A stretch of DNA of 64,000 nt from Neurospora tetrasperma FGSC 2508 (taxonomy: Eukaryota > Ascomycota > Sordariomycetes > Sordariales > Sordariaceae), in the NCBI RefSeq assembly GCF_000213175.1, contig NW_009799103.1, positions 1,722,830 through 1,786,829 on the forward strand, written 5' to 3'. Below are positions 1 to 9,725 of this stretch, piece after piece. A program made the translations under genes and the position numbers. Position 1 is the stretch's first letter. Each line of letters starts with the position of its first letter. Under the pieces are notes generated by a model. It searched no databases, had not been told where the DNA came from, and saw only the letters and a program-made list of their open reading frames with translations.

Positions 1-1346
1 ACGCCGGTGTCATCTCCGATTCGAAAGGCGGGTGCGGCGTGGTCAAGCTAGTGGGAGAATACTACTCCTTCTTCGGCGGAGAAGGAGGCGAAGGCATCTC
101 GAGTCTAGGATTCGACTCGTACTTTCCCATGGGCTTCACCATCCATCCGGCCTTAACTGGCCCGGGAAAATGTCCCCAAATGGAAATGAAAACAGCCCGC
201 TCCCTAGCCCCAACCATCCTCCTCACCTTTCTGGTATCCCTCCTAACCACCTCCGCCACAACCCTCTGGTTCACCAGCTTCATCGCTGTCTTCGCCCACG
301 TCGGCCTCATCTCCGACCCGCCCAATGTCTCCGGCCCCTCCAACACCATCCTCCCCCAACTAATATCAATTTTATTCGAGCGCTTGCTTCCCGCAACCTT
401 CACTTCCGCCGTTTTGTTTTGGACCTGTTCGCGCTCCACAAACCTCCGCGCTATCCCCCCTTCAGCAAACCTCGAAAAAACAGTCCTCTGGCTTGGCAGC
501 CTATGGATAGGCGCCCTCTCCAACTTCACCCTCGAGTCCTGGATTCCCCTCTCCCGTCTAAGCGCGCACGACCTTTCCCACCAACCGGGCGCGGTGGCAG
601 CTCTCGTCGCGATCGTGGCCGTTTTGTGCGTGACTATCGCCTACCAGGCCTACTCTTTCTGGCTTGAGGGCAGGGTTCCTCCTTACCTCGCCCTCTACGG
701 TGTGTTGCTGGCCGGCATCGCTGTCGGCGCGGTAATTTCCGTGACGGGGTTAGGAGCGCTGGAGCTGCGAATCCATCACTACGTCCTTGCCCTACTACTA
801 CTACCGCTGACGAGTATCCAGACGCGTCCGGCGCTGGCGTATCAGGGGTTACTTTTGGGGTTGTTCATCAATGGGATTGCGCGGTGGGGGTTTGACTCGG
901 TGATTCAGACGGCGGAGGCGTTGAGGGGGGATGATGGATTGTTGGGGTCAAGCTTCGTGCCCTTGGTGGATGGGCAGCCGTTGGTTTATCTTAGTGAAGC
1001 TCTGGTTGAAACGCCGGAGCTCTGGAGTATCGCTTTTAAGTGGAAGGGGATTAATGAGACGATAGAGACGTTGGTACCCCAGATACACGAAAAGGGAAGG
1101 GAAGAGGCGGAGAGATTGTGGGGGTTGAGTGTTATGGTTAATGATGTGGAGAGGCATAGAAGTTTTTTTGCGGAGGAAGCGCTGGAGGATCAGGTGTTTA
1201 GGTGGGAGAGAGATCCAAGAGTGGTGATGACGCCGGAGTATTTCCGGTTTGCTTTCTTGGGCGAGGATGGTAGGAGTCTGGATTACTCGGGGGCTGGGAC
1301 ATGGTTTGGAAATGGAACTTGGAGCTCTGGTCCGGGGTTTTATTGA
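1..1346 (+). CDS. LCCL-domain multi-pass membrane protein (5' partial)
   Basis: The open frame enters at nt 3 and runs to the TGA/TAA-type stop ending at 1346, so the start lies before the window. The first residues read AGVISDSKGGCGVV, which matches the core of LCCL domains (the 'HAGVI...GG' strand). The LCCL end is followed by at least six hydrophobic segments (roughly nt 190-310, 360-420, 480-550, 595-660, 675-750 and 775-880), then a soluble tail of about 140 residues. Fungal LCCL proteins have this order: soluble LCCL domain, then a membrane bundle. The family's biochemical role is unknown; a membrane or cell-surface role is inference. It is convergent with vps51, with only 225 nt between the two stops. 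No intron is needed in the visible part. Confidence 0.75.
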   Translation, partial: AGVISDSKGGCGVVKLVGEYYSFFGGEGGEGISSLGFDSYFPMGFTIHPALTGPGKCPQMEMKTARSLAPTILLTFLVSLLTTSATTLWFTSFIAVFAHVGLISDPPNVSGPSNTILPQLISILFERLLPATFTSAVLFWTCSRSTNLRAIPPSANLEKTVLWLGSLWIGALSNFTLESWIPLSRLSAHDLSHQPGAVAALVAIVAVLCVTIAYQAYSFWLEGRVPPYLALYGVLLAGIAVGAVISVTGLGALELRIHHYVLALLLLPLTSIQTRPALAYQGLLLGLFINGIARWGFDSVIQTAEALRGDDGLLGSSFVPLVDGQPLVYLSEALVETPELWSIAFKWKGINETIETLVPQIHEKGREEAERLWGLSVMVNDVERHRSFFAEEALEDQVFRWERDPRVVMTPEYFRFAFLGEDGRSLDYSGAGTWFGNGTWSSGPGFY

Positions 1347-1571
1347 GGCATGCCGATATTTGAATGATCAGCACAGCGATGGTACAGTTCACTTGAGTCA
1401 AGCATGCCCCTGTGATGTTCCGTCTCTTAATAACTCTTTGCCGTTTTCCGAAAGCCCAGTACTCTCTTCATCTGGTATTCTACTATACAAGGACCCGTAT
1501 TAACGTAAGCCTCGCCAGATCGACCCAAGCTTCAATAAAAAAAAAGTGAAGAACATAACATCAACCCTTTG

Positions 1572-2627
1572 TTACACCTCAACCCCCTGTGTTGACGTAC
1601 TAGGGGTACTCCCCTTCTCCCCTTTGACTATCGTATCGCCCTCCTCCAACAACCTCCCCACATCCTCTCCTCCCACGCCCTTCTCTTTCCACCGCTCCAA
1701 CAACCGCCTCGGCATCTCCCATTCCCTCGCCGCCGCCTCCTTCTTTCCTTCCTTCATCAATGCCCTTAACCGTTCAGGAACCTTTACTACTTCCCTCGCC
1801 AACTCTCTCGTCCTATCCCGCCTCTCCTTCCTTTTCCTCCGCTCCTCCTCGTCCTCAATGCCATCCAGATCCCTATCCTGCTCTTGCTCCGTTTCTCTGC
1901 GTCTCACGGCAGCATCTTCATCCCCACCATGACTCTCCGACAACCGCTGCCTAAGCTCCCCTCTAATTCCACTCGCAAGCTCATACACCTTTCCCAACAC
2001 AGCATCCAGGGTGCTAGCCATGGGGTCCAGCTTATCCCCCGTCAGCGCGTTCGAATCAAACATGCTGGTGCGCATCTTGCGTATGGTTTCGGTCGCGCTG
2101 ATGAGCTTCGAGTAGTTATCGTACACGAGCGCCTTCTTCTCGGCATCTAAAGCGCGGATCTCGGACAGGATGCGGGCGTACGTCTTGAGGAGTTCGGCTA
2201 GTGTCGACGACTGCAGGAGCTCTGCGAGGTACGGTTGCGCCGAAAAGTCGGGGGAGTCGAGAAGGGGCGAGGCGGGGATGGAGTCGAATGAGGAGAGGGA
2301 TTGCTGAAAGCCATTGTTGGACGGGTCGGGCGATGGTGGGGTGGAGGTTACTTCGAGGATCGGGGTCGAGGTCCCCGTGCCAGAGGCCGCTTGGGATTTT
2401 TTGAGGTTGTAGTACTCGCGAAGGGCGGCGCGGTTGGCACGTTTGCCGGCGGCGGCGGCGACGGGGGCGGCGGAGGGGTTGGGCGAGCTCGAGGCGGATC
2501 GAGGCACGTCAAGGCTTGGGCGCGTGGAGGAGGTGGGTGTTGTATTGGAGTTGTTAAAGGCTTGAGAGGAGTTGACGCGCCGCGCGAGGGGCGTCCCTGT
2601 GTCGCGCGGGGTGGCTATTGTTGACAT
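1572..2627 (-). CDS. vps51: Vps51/Vps67 subunit of the GARP tethering complex
   Basis: Single exon, 351 residues from the ATG at 2627. An in-frame ATG ten codons upstream (2657) is possible, but MSTIATPRDTGTPL looks like the usual start. After a Ser/Pro/Ala-rich disordered start (1-65) comes LREYYNLKK (about 69-77), then the conserved Vps51 region (about 125-215) with 'AEKKALVYDNYSKLI' and 'ATETIRKMRTSM', the hallmark of the Vps51/Exo84/Dor1 coiled-coil family. The tail is charged helix (Glu/Arg-rich) and ends EGVEV. Known role of the family: with Vps52-54 it tethers endosome-derived vesicles at the trans-Golgi. The length fits fungal Vps51 proteins. The order of motifs and intact frame make the assignment strong. 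Confidence 0.88.
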   Translation of the reverse strand: MSTIATPRDTGTPLARRVNSSQAFNNSNTTPTSSTRPSLDVPRSASSSPNPSAAPVAAAAGKRANRAALREYYNLKKSQAASGTGTSTPILEVTSTPPSPDPSNNGFQQSLSSFDSIPASPLLDSPDFSAQPYLAELLQSSTLAELLKTYARILSEIRALDAEKKALVYDNYSKLISATETIRKMRTSMFDSNALTGDKLDPMASTLDAVLGKVYELASGIRGELRQRLSESHGGDEDAAVRRRETEQEQDRDLDGIEDEEERRKRKERRDRTRELAREVVKVPERLRALMKEGKKEAAAREWEMPRRLLERWKEKGVGGEDVGRLLEEGDTIVKGEKGSTPSTSTQGVEV

Positions 2628-3783
2628 GTTGGAGTGTTCTGGCTGGCACTGGTCCAAAGTTCGAGAGGGTGCTGCGAGTGGCGGGGTGGTGTATACGTGC
2701 GTAGCCGGCTGGGGGGTCGGTGATGGATCGATAACTCTCGCAGTGCGTGAAAGCCTGAGGTTGCAATGACGGGTATGAATCTGTAGCGTAATGGCTGGGT
2801 CGGTCTAGGCCCGAGTATTGTGTATTGCGATGAGGTGCTGGAGGTGGAAGTTTGGCGATGCCGGATTTGGGACTGGAGAGCGGGACGGGAATGAGATGAC
2901 GTGGAGCTCTGACCAACCTTAGGTGCTGTCTGTCCCCTGATATAGCGGCACTCAATCGGTTGCGGCTGAAAAGGTTAGCGTTTACAGTATGCTGCAGTGG
3001 AACCGCACTAGAGCTCAGGGCAATTCAGGGCTGCGTTAGCGCGGTAGGCGCGTCACAGCGGCGGCATGTCTCGGACCCGCTCATTCCCCAGGGCCCTTCC
3101 CCGCACCGCCCGTAGCCATAAAGGTTCTCAAAAAGGTCCCAGGCAGGATTCAACAAGTCGGCAACTTTGGCAACTGAACCTTTCCCCATTTTTTTTTTTT
3201 CTTTCTTTTAATCTACATTTCATCCCTGTGAACATCTCGCTCAGCCTTGAAAAAAAAAAAGAAAAAAGAAAAAAAAAAACATTCAGATCCCCAATCGATG
3301 AGCACAACATCGGAAAATGATGCCGACCTCTTCCAGTCTTTATAAGCTACATCGAACTGAGTACCTACCGCAGATCACTGTGAGATATTCAAATTCATCC
3401 CATCAACAGCTATCAACGGCTTCAACGGCGCCCAGCTGTTGATCGACATGATCGACCATGGACAGGCCAGCAACGACTTGGCAACGTCCACGGTGGATCT
3501 CGTACATCCAGTTCTGATACACTGCGACGAACTGAAAACAAAATCACACTACGCAGTAATTTCCTTACTTGTACCGTACCTACCTACTGTACTCTTCCCC
3601 ATCCACCAAAGACGTAAACTTTAACTACCTCTATCACCACTCCACACTTTTCCACGCTTTCGTACGCACTATCACCCACCACTTCCTCTGTCTTTACAAT
3701 ATCGGCAGTCGCTGTTCCAACTCTGTTCATATTTCCCGGTATTGATTTCATGGGATCGTTTATAATCACACACACCGCCCCTC
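2628..3783. other. Upstream region of vps51, no supported gene
   Basis: Short frames only. It contains the vps51 promoter/leader and an A/T-tract pair at 3189-3280 (separate entry). No domain, tRNA or convincing exon was seen. Confidence 0.5.
3189..3280. repeat. Oligo-T and oligo-A tracts in inverted arrangement
   Basis: A run of 12 T with CTTTCTTTT (3189-3209) is followed about 40 nt later by an A-run interrupted by single G (3250-3279). The two could pair as an imperfect hairpin, or act as a nucleosome-excluding poly(dA:dT) element about 560 nt upstream of vps51. Confidence 0.6.
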
Positions 3784-4039
3784 TTTCAATAACAGCCGGC
3801 CATGCGCATCTGGCAGACTAGTCCCTTCTGCGCTGAAATAAGCATCCGTCTGGGGCCGTGGGTGGCCAACATCGGTGGAAAACCCACCGCACTCAATGGA
3901 CGACGAGGTGTATGCGATTGTGGCGGGGTGGCTGTTCGTGTTGCTCGCAAGGGTGGTTGCACGAGAACAAAGTCAATGTGAGAGGGGCGAAGAGGTCCGT
4001 TTGGAGGATAGGGGCTGTGAAAGACTCGCTGCTTCCGAG

Positions 4040-4341
4040 TCACAGGTCCAAATCAACCGACTTGCAGGGCGCTCAGAGTGTAAGCGGAGTGATAGGTACT
4101 CGGCTTCTGTCACACTTTTCATGGTTGACATTCCAACATTGTTGACAAGGACGTCAATGGGGCCAAAGGCGCCCCAGGCTTCTTAAACCTGGCGCTTCAG
4201 GAATTCGGCGCTGGAGATTATATCTTGTCTAGGCAGGGCGACGGTGCCAGACTTGAGTTCGCCAAGGGGCTGCTCGACATTGCAACCGGTGGCGGTGACC
4301 TTGTCACCGCGAAAAATGATCTCTAGGATGGTGGTACGACC
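4040..4341 (-). pseudogene. Decayed short-chain dehydrogenase/reductase (SDR) fragment
   Basis: Read on the minus strand from about 4341, the frame gives GDKVTATGCN, then LPRQDIISSAEFLKRQV, a TAA stop at 4183-4185, and continues EAWGAFGPIDVLVNNVGMST. 'GDKVTATG-N' is the NADP-adenosine-side turn after beta-2 and 'GPIDVLVNNVG' is the NNAG motif of classical SDRs. The internal stop (expected CAA, found TAA) and the Cys in ATGCN (expected Arg, CGC to TGC) are both C-to-T changes. The N-terminal TGxxxGxG part and the catalytic YxxxK were not found in frame, so it cannot encode a working enzyme. The family would be the retinol-dehydrogenase-like fungal SDRs; the substrate is unknown. Confidence 0.6.
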
Positions 4342-5037
4342 AAAGTACGGAAGTTGCGCCCATAGCGAGGCAAACGAAAGGGGGCATTTTAATTTTCGGC
4401 GGCGGTGGGATAAGCTAGATGGAAGTTGGTTTGGTGTTTCTTCAGTACTGCTGTTGATGCTAATAGCGGGTTTATGAGTAGAAGGGGTGAAGAACAGCCG
4501 ATCTCATACACCTCAACTGAATATTTTTCCAGGTTGTTACTGACGTTCATTATCACGGCATGTTAGATGGGTTCCTGAGCACATTCGAAACGTCGTCTTT
4601 AAGGATCACGGTGTTCCTAGCCAGAACATGCGATGCGGCCCATGGTACAGGTTTGGTCTTTAGTCTTCATCCCAATATAAAGTTCAAGCTGGCTAATACA
4701 CAGGGCACAGACAATAATTTATAAGCTCTCCAGAAGGGCGTAATGACTCAGCGATGTGGAAGTTGTCGGCGGGCGGGCGGAGGGCAGCATCGTTCCGTTA
4801 CCTCTTTTGGTGTTCACATGCGGAAGATGCGGACACGGCCGCGCCAAGATCTGCAGGGTATCCATTTCGGGGCGCAATGGGAAGGTGGATGGTGAGATGG
4901 ATCTCTGGGCATGGGTAGGAGGATACAACGCTCGCCGATTGATCCAACTTTCCAGTGGTTTCATTAGACTCTAGGAGGGGGCTTCTCCTGAAGCTGAGGC
5001 AGAAGTAGTGCAGTCCATCTCCTCTCCTTGCAACCTC

Positions 5038-5260
5038 AGTTTCGCACTTGCGGTCTCAAACTTGCAACACCCTCCCGCCATTCGAGGATTGAGGTCCTGA
5101 TGCCTAAATCAGCAGCCAACGATACGGATGGAAGGGCGAGATGCAGCACCCATTCCTCCATCATCTTGTCGACGTCATTTCCTTCCAATCTGTCCTGGGA
5201 AAAGGATATATTCGAAGCTCAATGACGCTGTCCTGAAGCGCGATCTTCTGCAGCGCCCTC
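5038..5260 (-). pseudogene. Protein-like remnant, family not recognised
   Basis: On the minus strand one frame reads LQKIALQDSVIELRIYPFPR up to about 5190, and another then reads DKMMEEWVLHLALP followed by LGIRTSILEWREGV to a TGA near 5038. Both pieces have normal amphipathic protein composition but lie in different frames with no splice pair that joins them cleanly. This suggests a decayed gene, or a real gene whose intron I could not place. No function is proposed. Confidence 0.3.
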
Positions 5261-6498
5261 ACCGTTAGCTTCTCTTTTTACGGAAAACGCTAGCTTGGGT
5301 GCAGACTGTTCTGTATGCTGTTCGGCTGTTTGTTTTCTTACCCATCTTTCTGATCCATTGTTTGGTTTCAGAGGTTTCTTCAAACGTTTCAAGGACTTCG
5401 AGGGGAATTGACAGTTTGAATGCATGTGCAGGTTTTCCCCGCCCATTGGCCGCTCATTCTCAAACGGGATGTCCCCCCTTTTTCTTAAGTGGTCCCCGAA
5501 CAAGCATATGTTTGCCAAGACTTGAGACATGTCAACAAAAGACCCCAACACCACCCATCTTGTATGCATCAGAATAGCCTCCTTGATGCAGCTCGAGTCT
5601 TTTTCTCCGCCTCAGCGATTACCCATGTTTTGCCTGTCGACAAAGATATGGATTCGGGCATCTCCTCACGGAGTGCCGGAGTTGAGGAAACCCCCTTTCC
5701 CAGGAAAGCGAGATAACTAGACCAGCCAGGGCCCAGTTGTGGAAATTGCACGATACCGTACCTGCGTTTTGGCGAACAACCCAAAAAGCGATGCATACGA
5801 GGGTCGAAGATGGCTACCTACCAAGCTAGTAGGGTTGTACTTACTATTGACCACTTCGCCACCGGTGCTCCACGAGTCAGTTTAATTGGTAACCTTTTTG
5901 GGTGGATAGGTGAGGACGGGGGGAGGTGAAGATCAAAAGAACCAGAACCTGCTCATGTGGTCCAACTCTTCAACCCAAGTGCACATCATCTCATATGGGA
6001 AAATACAGCCAAATATAAACCATATGAGATCTTGAGGAAATCATCGGTAGAATGGGTCTCGCACGCACCCCAGCTACACCCAAGTTACCATTGGATAGAA
6101 GCACACTATGGCGGTGTGCGGGCAGGGGCGTGTGTTAGTTTTTTAGCGGAAGAAGCTTTCGGCTGGACAACCAAAGTGCTTCGAATTCCGAACGAGACCC
6201 TGTGCTGGTCACTAGTCAACACCCCCTGATAATGAGCAAGGCCTGGAATAGCATGAGAGGGAAAGAAAAAAAAAATTGACGATATTCTAGACCCCGATAA
6301 TTACCGGTATATCCCGGATCGACTACGTGTATAAGAACCGTTGGGTCTGGACAGCAAATCCATAAACAACAGGGAACTTTTCAACATACTTTGACTTCAA
6401 GCCCCCAGCTTCTAGTCTCTCAAGCCATCATCACTACTCAATTATCTACTTTTTCAATATCATAAGACTTTCAAGTCGAAAAAGAAAGAAACAAAAAA
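5261..6498. other. Intergenic region before the calycin-like gene
   Basis: Frames are short and unconvincing. A TATA-like TATAAG lies at 6330-6335, about 165 nt before the next start, followed by a CT-rich leader. Nothing else was recognised. Confidence 0.45.
6328..6337 (+). promoter_or_regulatory. TATA-like element
   Basis: TGTATAAGAA lies about 165 nt upstream of the ATG at 6499, with a CT/CA-rich leader between. Position and sequence fit a fungal core promoter; not proven. Confidence 0.4.
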
Positions 6499-7245
6499 AT
6501 GGCCCTCTCAACCGAAGTCAACATCACCGTCAACCCCCCCTACCACCTTCGCGACGGCGCCACACCTTCCCACTTTACCTCCTCCAACCTGCCCTGGATC
6601 ACCGGCACATGGCACACCACGTACTCGACCAACCCCGAAGAGCAATCAGGCAAGCGCAATGCGCGCATCTGCCTCAGCCTGATCCGGGGCACCAACTCCG
6701 TCTCTTCGGATTCTGAGGGTTCCGACTCGGATATGGAGCCCGACAAGGACCGGATCCTCGCCGTCCGCTCGTACCAGAACCTGCACTCGTCGGCGATCCA
6801 AGACGTCGGGCAAACCGACCTCTTCCTCGACGAGCTGGACCAGGGGTTCACGCAGGTGAACGGGCCCATTATGCGCCAGCGGTGGGAGATCATTGCGTGG
6901 GGAAAGGAGGGACAGCTGGAGGAGTGGATGAATGATGACGGCTCGGGCTGGATCGTGGACAACTCGGGGGAGGCCAGGCCGGATTGGAGGAATAGTTATG
7001 TGGTGGTGTATATCGGAAATGACCTTGGCAAGTTGAGGAATGTGGGCGAGGGCACGATTGAGATTTGGGATCGGTTTGGGCCGAGTGGACCCCTCAGGGA
7101 GGAGACGGTGGAGAAGATTAGGGAGGCTTTGCAAGCGTTGGGAGGGAAGGATGAGCGGTTCGCAAAGTTGGCATCAAGGTTGCAGAGGATGAGGATGGAT
7201 GAGGGGAGGAAGAGTGAGGATGATGCGAGGATAAGGGCGTATTAA
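6499..7245 (+). CDS. Lipocalin/calycin-like fungal protein of unknown function
   Basis: Single exon, 248 residues. The ATG sits in a strong A-rich context (AAAAAAATGG). The start 'LPWITGTWHTTYSTNP' (about 31-46) resembles the G-x-W strand of lipocalin-type barrels, and 'RQRWEIIAWGKEG' (about 126-138) with 'YVVVYIGND' resembles later barrel strands. I recognise this pattern from a family of fungal proteins with a short calycin-like barrel and a helical C-terminus. An acidic Ser/Asp insert lies at about 68-80. The last 50 residues are a charged helix. There is no signal peptide, so it is probably cytosolic. Ligand and role are unknown. Confidence 0.6.
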   Translation: MALSTEVNITVNPPYHLRDGATPSHFTSSNLPWITGTWHTTYSTNPEEQSGKRNARICLSLIRGTNSVSSDSEGSDSDMEPDKDRILAVRSYQNLHSSAIQDVGQTDLFLDELDQGFTQVNGPIMRQRWEIIAWGKEGQLEEWMNDDGSGWIVDNSGEARPDWRNSYVVVYIGNDLGKLRNVGEGTIEIWDRFGPSGPLREETVEKIREALQALGGKDERFAKLASRLQRMRMDEGRKSEDDARIRAY

Positions 7246-8431
7246 GCAGGTGGTATGACTTGGGTATAGGCTCTAGTTTGGGCTGAGACTTGAGGGAGCA
7301 AGCGAGGTGGGTTGACAAAGACAAAAAGCGCGCTGTAGCCGCTGTTCGAGTTGATCATGAAAGGATAAAAAAAAAAAAAGGATTTTTGACTTGTAAGTTT
7401 GGACGATGCTTTTAGTTACCTACCTACTAGAGGTGATAATGTGTAATAGTAATGCATTGGTTCGAACATCCTGAATAACATATCGAGCCTTGTCCTTTCT
7501 CTTGTTTCGAAATATCTCATGTGTTTTTATTTGCAGTGTAGGAATAGCCGTCCTTGCCCTGAGTAACTGCTCAACTTGGCATCGTAACTTCCATTGTCAT
7601 GAGCAGGTTCCAGAATCTGGATAGATACTTGGTCACTGTCGCCATGGAATGTTAAAAGTAGGCCGCACTTGTGGACAAGGAACGTGATCGAGTAAACTAC
7701 CTAGCACTGGATGTATCGAAAAAAAAAATAAAAAATGTCAGAATAATACCAATCCTGAGGAAGAAAAAGAAGAAGAAAAAACGAGACACAACCACCGTTC
7801 GAATCGATCACCTCCTTCAATCCTACCCATAATCCCATTTTACCTCCGAATATGGCACAAAAAAGATGAAAAAAAAGACCAACAACCGCTTACTCGATCA
7901 CCGCAGTCGACCATCTAAACACCTCAACCTTTTTTTATTGATTTGTTATTTTACCTTCTTCTGTCGCTGCAGATACTAACAGATCCCACCTGCAAGCAAG
8001 TGGTCGCGGTCTACGATGTGTGGCGGCAGGCGCGGGTACCTGGTGGACAAGTAGAGGTATATGTAGTCACGGTGTAAGACATGGGATAGAAGAGGTAAGC
8101 TCGAACAACATCAGACACCAGCCTGGAAGTGGAAGTGGAGGACCAGAACTCCCGGCGGAAGGAGTGACGAGAGACAGGTGACATGTGGCAGGTCACACTT
8201 CAACCAAGGAAGTTTGCAGCTACTGCCTGTATGGCCTGTATTTCCTTCCATGTCTTGATCGTGCTTGACTTCCACTTGCCTTTTCAATCCATGAAAAACA
8301 TGGGGAGTTTGCAGATTTTTCTTGGTGTCCGAGTCCATCTCATCATCTGATCACATCCCATCCCATCCTTCGAATACTCACACCAGAAAGATCAAAAACA
8401 CTCCCCCAAGTCCACCAATATACACATCATC
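7246..8431. other. Intergenic region, no gene seen
   Basis: Holds the 3' region of the calycin-like gene and the promoter of the secreted-protein gene. It has several short A-runs (7366-7380, 7719-7735) and a TACCTACCTAC motif near 7417. No domain-bearing frame was found on either strand. Confidence 0.5.
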
Positions 8432-9212
8432 ATGCAGCTTTACATTGGCGCAGTGTTCTGCGTGGTCACTCTCGCCCATGTCGTCCCCCCTCAACACGTT
8501 GACTTCCCCTCCACCGACAGTAACCACAATGCCCTGGCCGTCGATGTTGCGCATTTGCTTGACCCCCGGAGCGCCGACTTTCAGCGGAATGTTAGCATTG
8601 TCGGACTGTCTGCCTCTACTTCTACGAACCGGCCTTTCGTCGAGTAAGCGTTGTTCTTCCCAATTCCGTGAAGCTACCTTTGGCTGATCTAGTTCCAACT
8701 CCAGTTACAACTTCAATCTGACCGCAGGCCCCTTTGCCCCCGCCGCCTATTGTCACGCCTCCATCTCTACACCTGAAGCCAACAACCTTCTTACCACGGA
8801 CTGGATTCAGTGTGACCTGCCGCCGTTGGACTCAACCGACACCAAGTCGGAAGATAAGGCCACTCGGACTTCCTACAGTCAATATCAAGGGGCAAGCAAA
8901 ATCCGCAGAGCAAATGATGCAAGCAGAAGCGAAGTTGCCCGAGCCTCAACAGCCTTCCAATGGACCCAAAACCCTGAAGGGAGCGCCACTCTCGATATTG
9001 ACTCAAACATCACGGTTGCCAGGGACGGCGACGGCAACAGCAGAGGCGTCGTCATCCGGCAGCAGGCTGTCTACGACATCCCGGCCGAGGATATTGTTGG
9101 CCACGCTGAGTATCGGGGACCACAGGAGGTGAGTGCTCGGGTACAGAAGATGGAAATTTGTGACGATGTCGATGGGATCAAGACTTGCAACGAGATTGGC
9201 AATGCTGCATAG
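8432..9212 (+). CDS. Secreted protein of unknown function, two exons
   Basis: Exons 8432-8643 and 8705-9212 join to 239 residues. The intron of 61 nt (8644-8704) starts GTAAGC and ends CCAG, and the frame is preserved (phase 2: GA|T, Asp). The first 20 residues, MQLYIGAVFCVVTLAHVVPP, form a signal peptide. The mature part has 'GPFAPAAYCHASIST' and 'TTDWIQCDLPP', then a Ser/Thr/Asp-rich stretch, and a C-terminus with two more cysteines (EICDD, KTCNE), so two disulfides are possible. A GTGAGT at 9128 could be a second donor, but the frame reads through sensibly to the stop. It is probably exported to the wall or medium. The family was not recognised. Confidence 0.7.
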
Positions 9213-9725
9213 GGTGCCACAAGCGAAACGCAGTGAAGAGACTCAGAAGAGTGCCTGAAAGACGAGGACATCCCCACAGAAGGTTCTTGATGATATTGAT
9301 TTCATCAATCCTGTACTCCGCGGCGCTTTGTTGACTTCATGTTGTCGAAACTGGGCTGGAAGGATCTGCAACTTGTATTTGCAAAATGGTTAGGGGTGGC
9401 ACGATGTTGAGATCCAGCTAGTCTTGGAGTGGATGAGGGTGGCTATCAAGAACTCAAAGTTGCATGCTTATTTTTCTCTGTAAGTACGGAGGGAATGAAC
9501 TTGAACACCGCCGATAAGCTAACCATATCTTTCACAGGAAGTCAGTCCGAACTCAGAGGCCTTTCACTCACGTAGAGAAGCTGCTGTTGAACACACACTT
9601 CCAAAGACACTTTCCACCGCTCGCCACTCATACATCTAACTTTGCACCAGCCATGCGGATAACTTGCCCTACCCTTAAGAAGTCTCCAATACCACAGGCG
9701 CAAGTGATCCGAACCCCCTCGTAAA
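9213..9725. other. Intergenic region between convergent genes
   Basis: Lies between the 3' ends of the secreted-protein gene and the beta-trefoil-like gene. Only short frames are present; it is probably two 3' untranslated regions. Confidence 0.5.
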
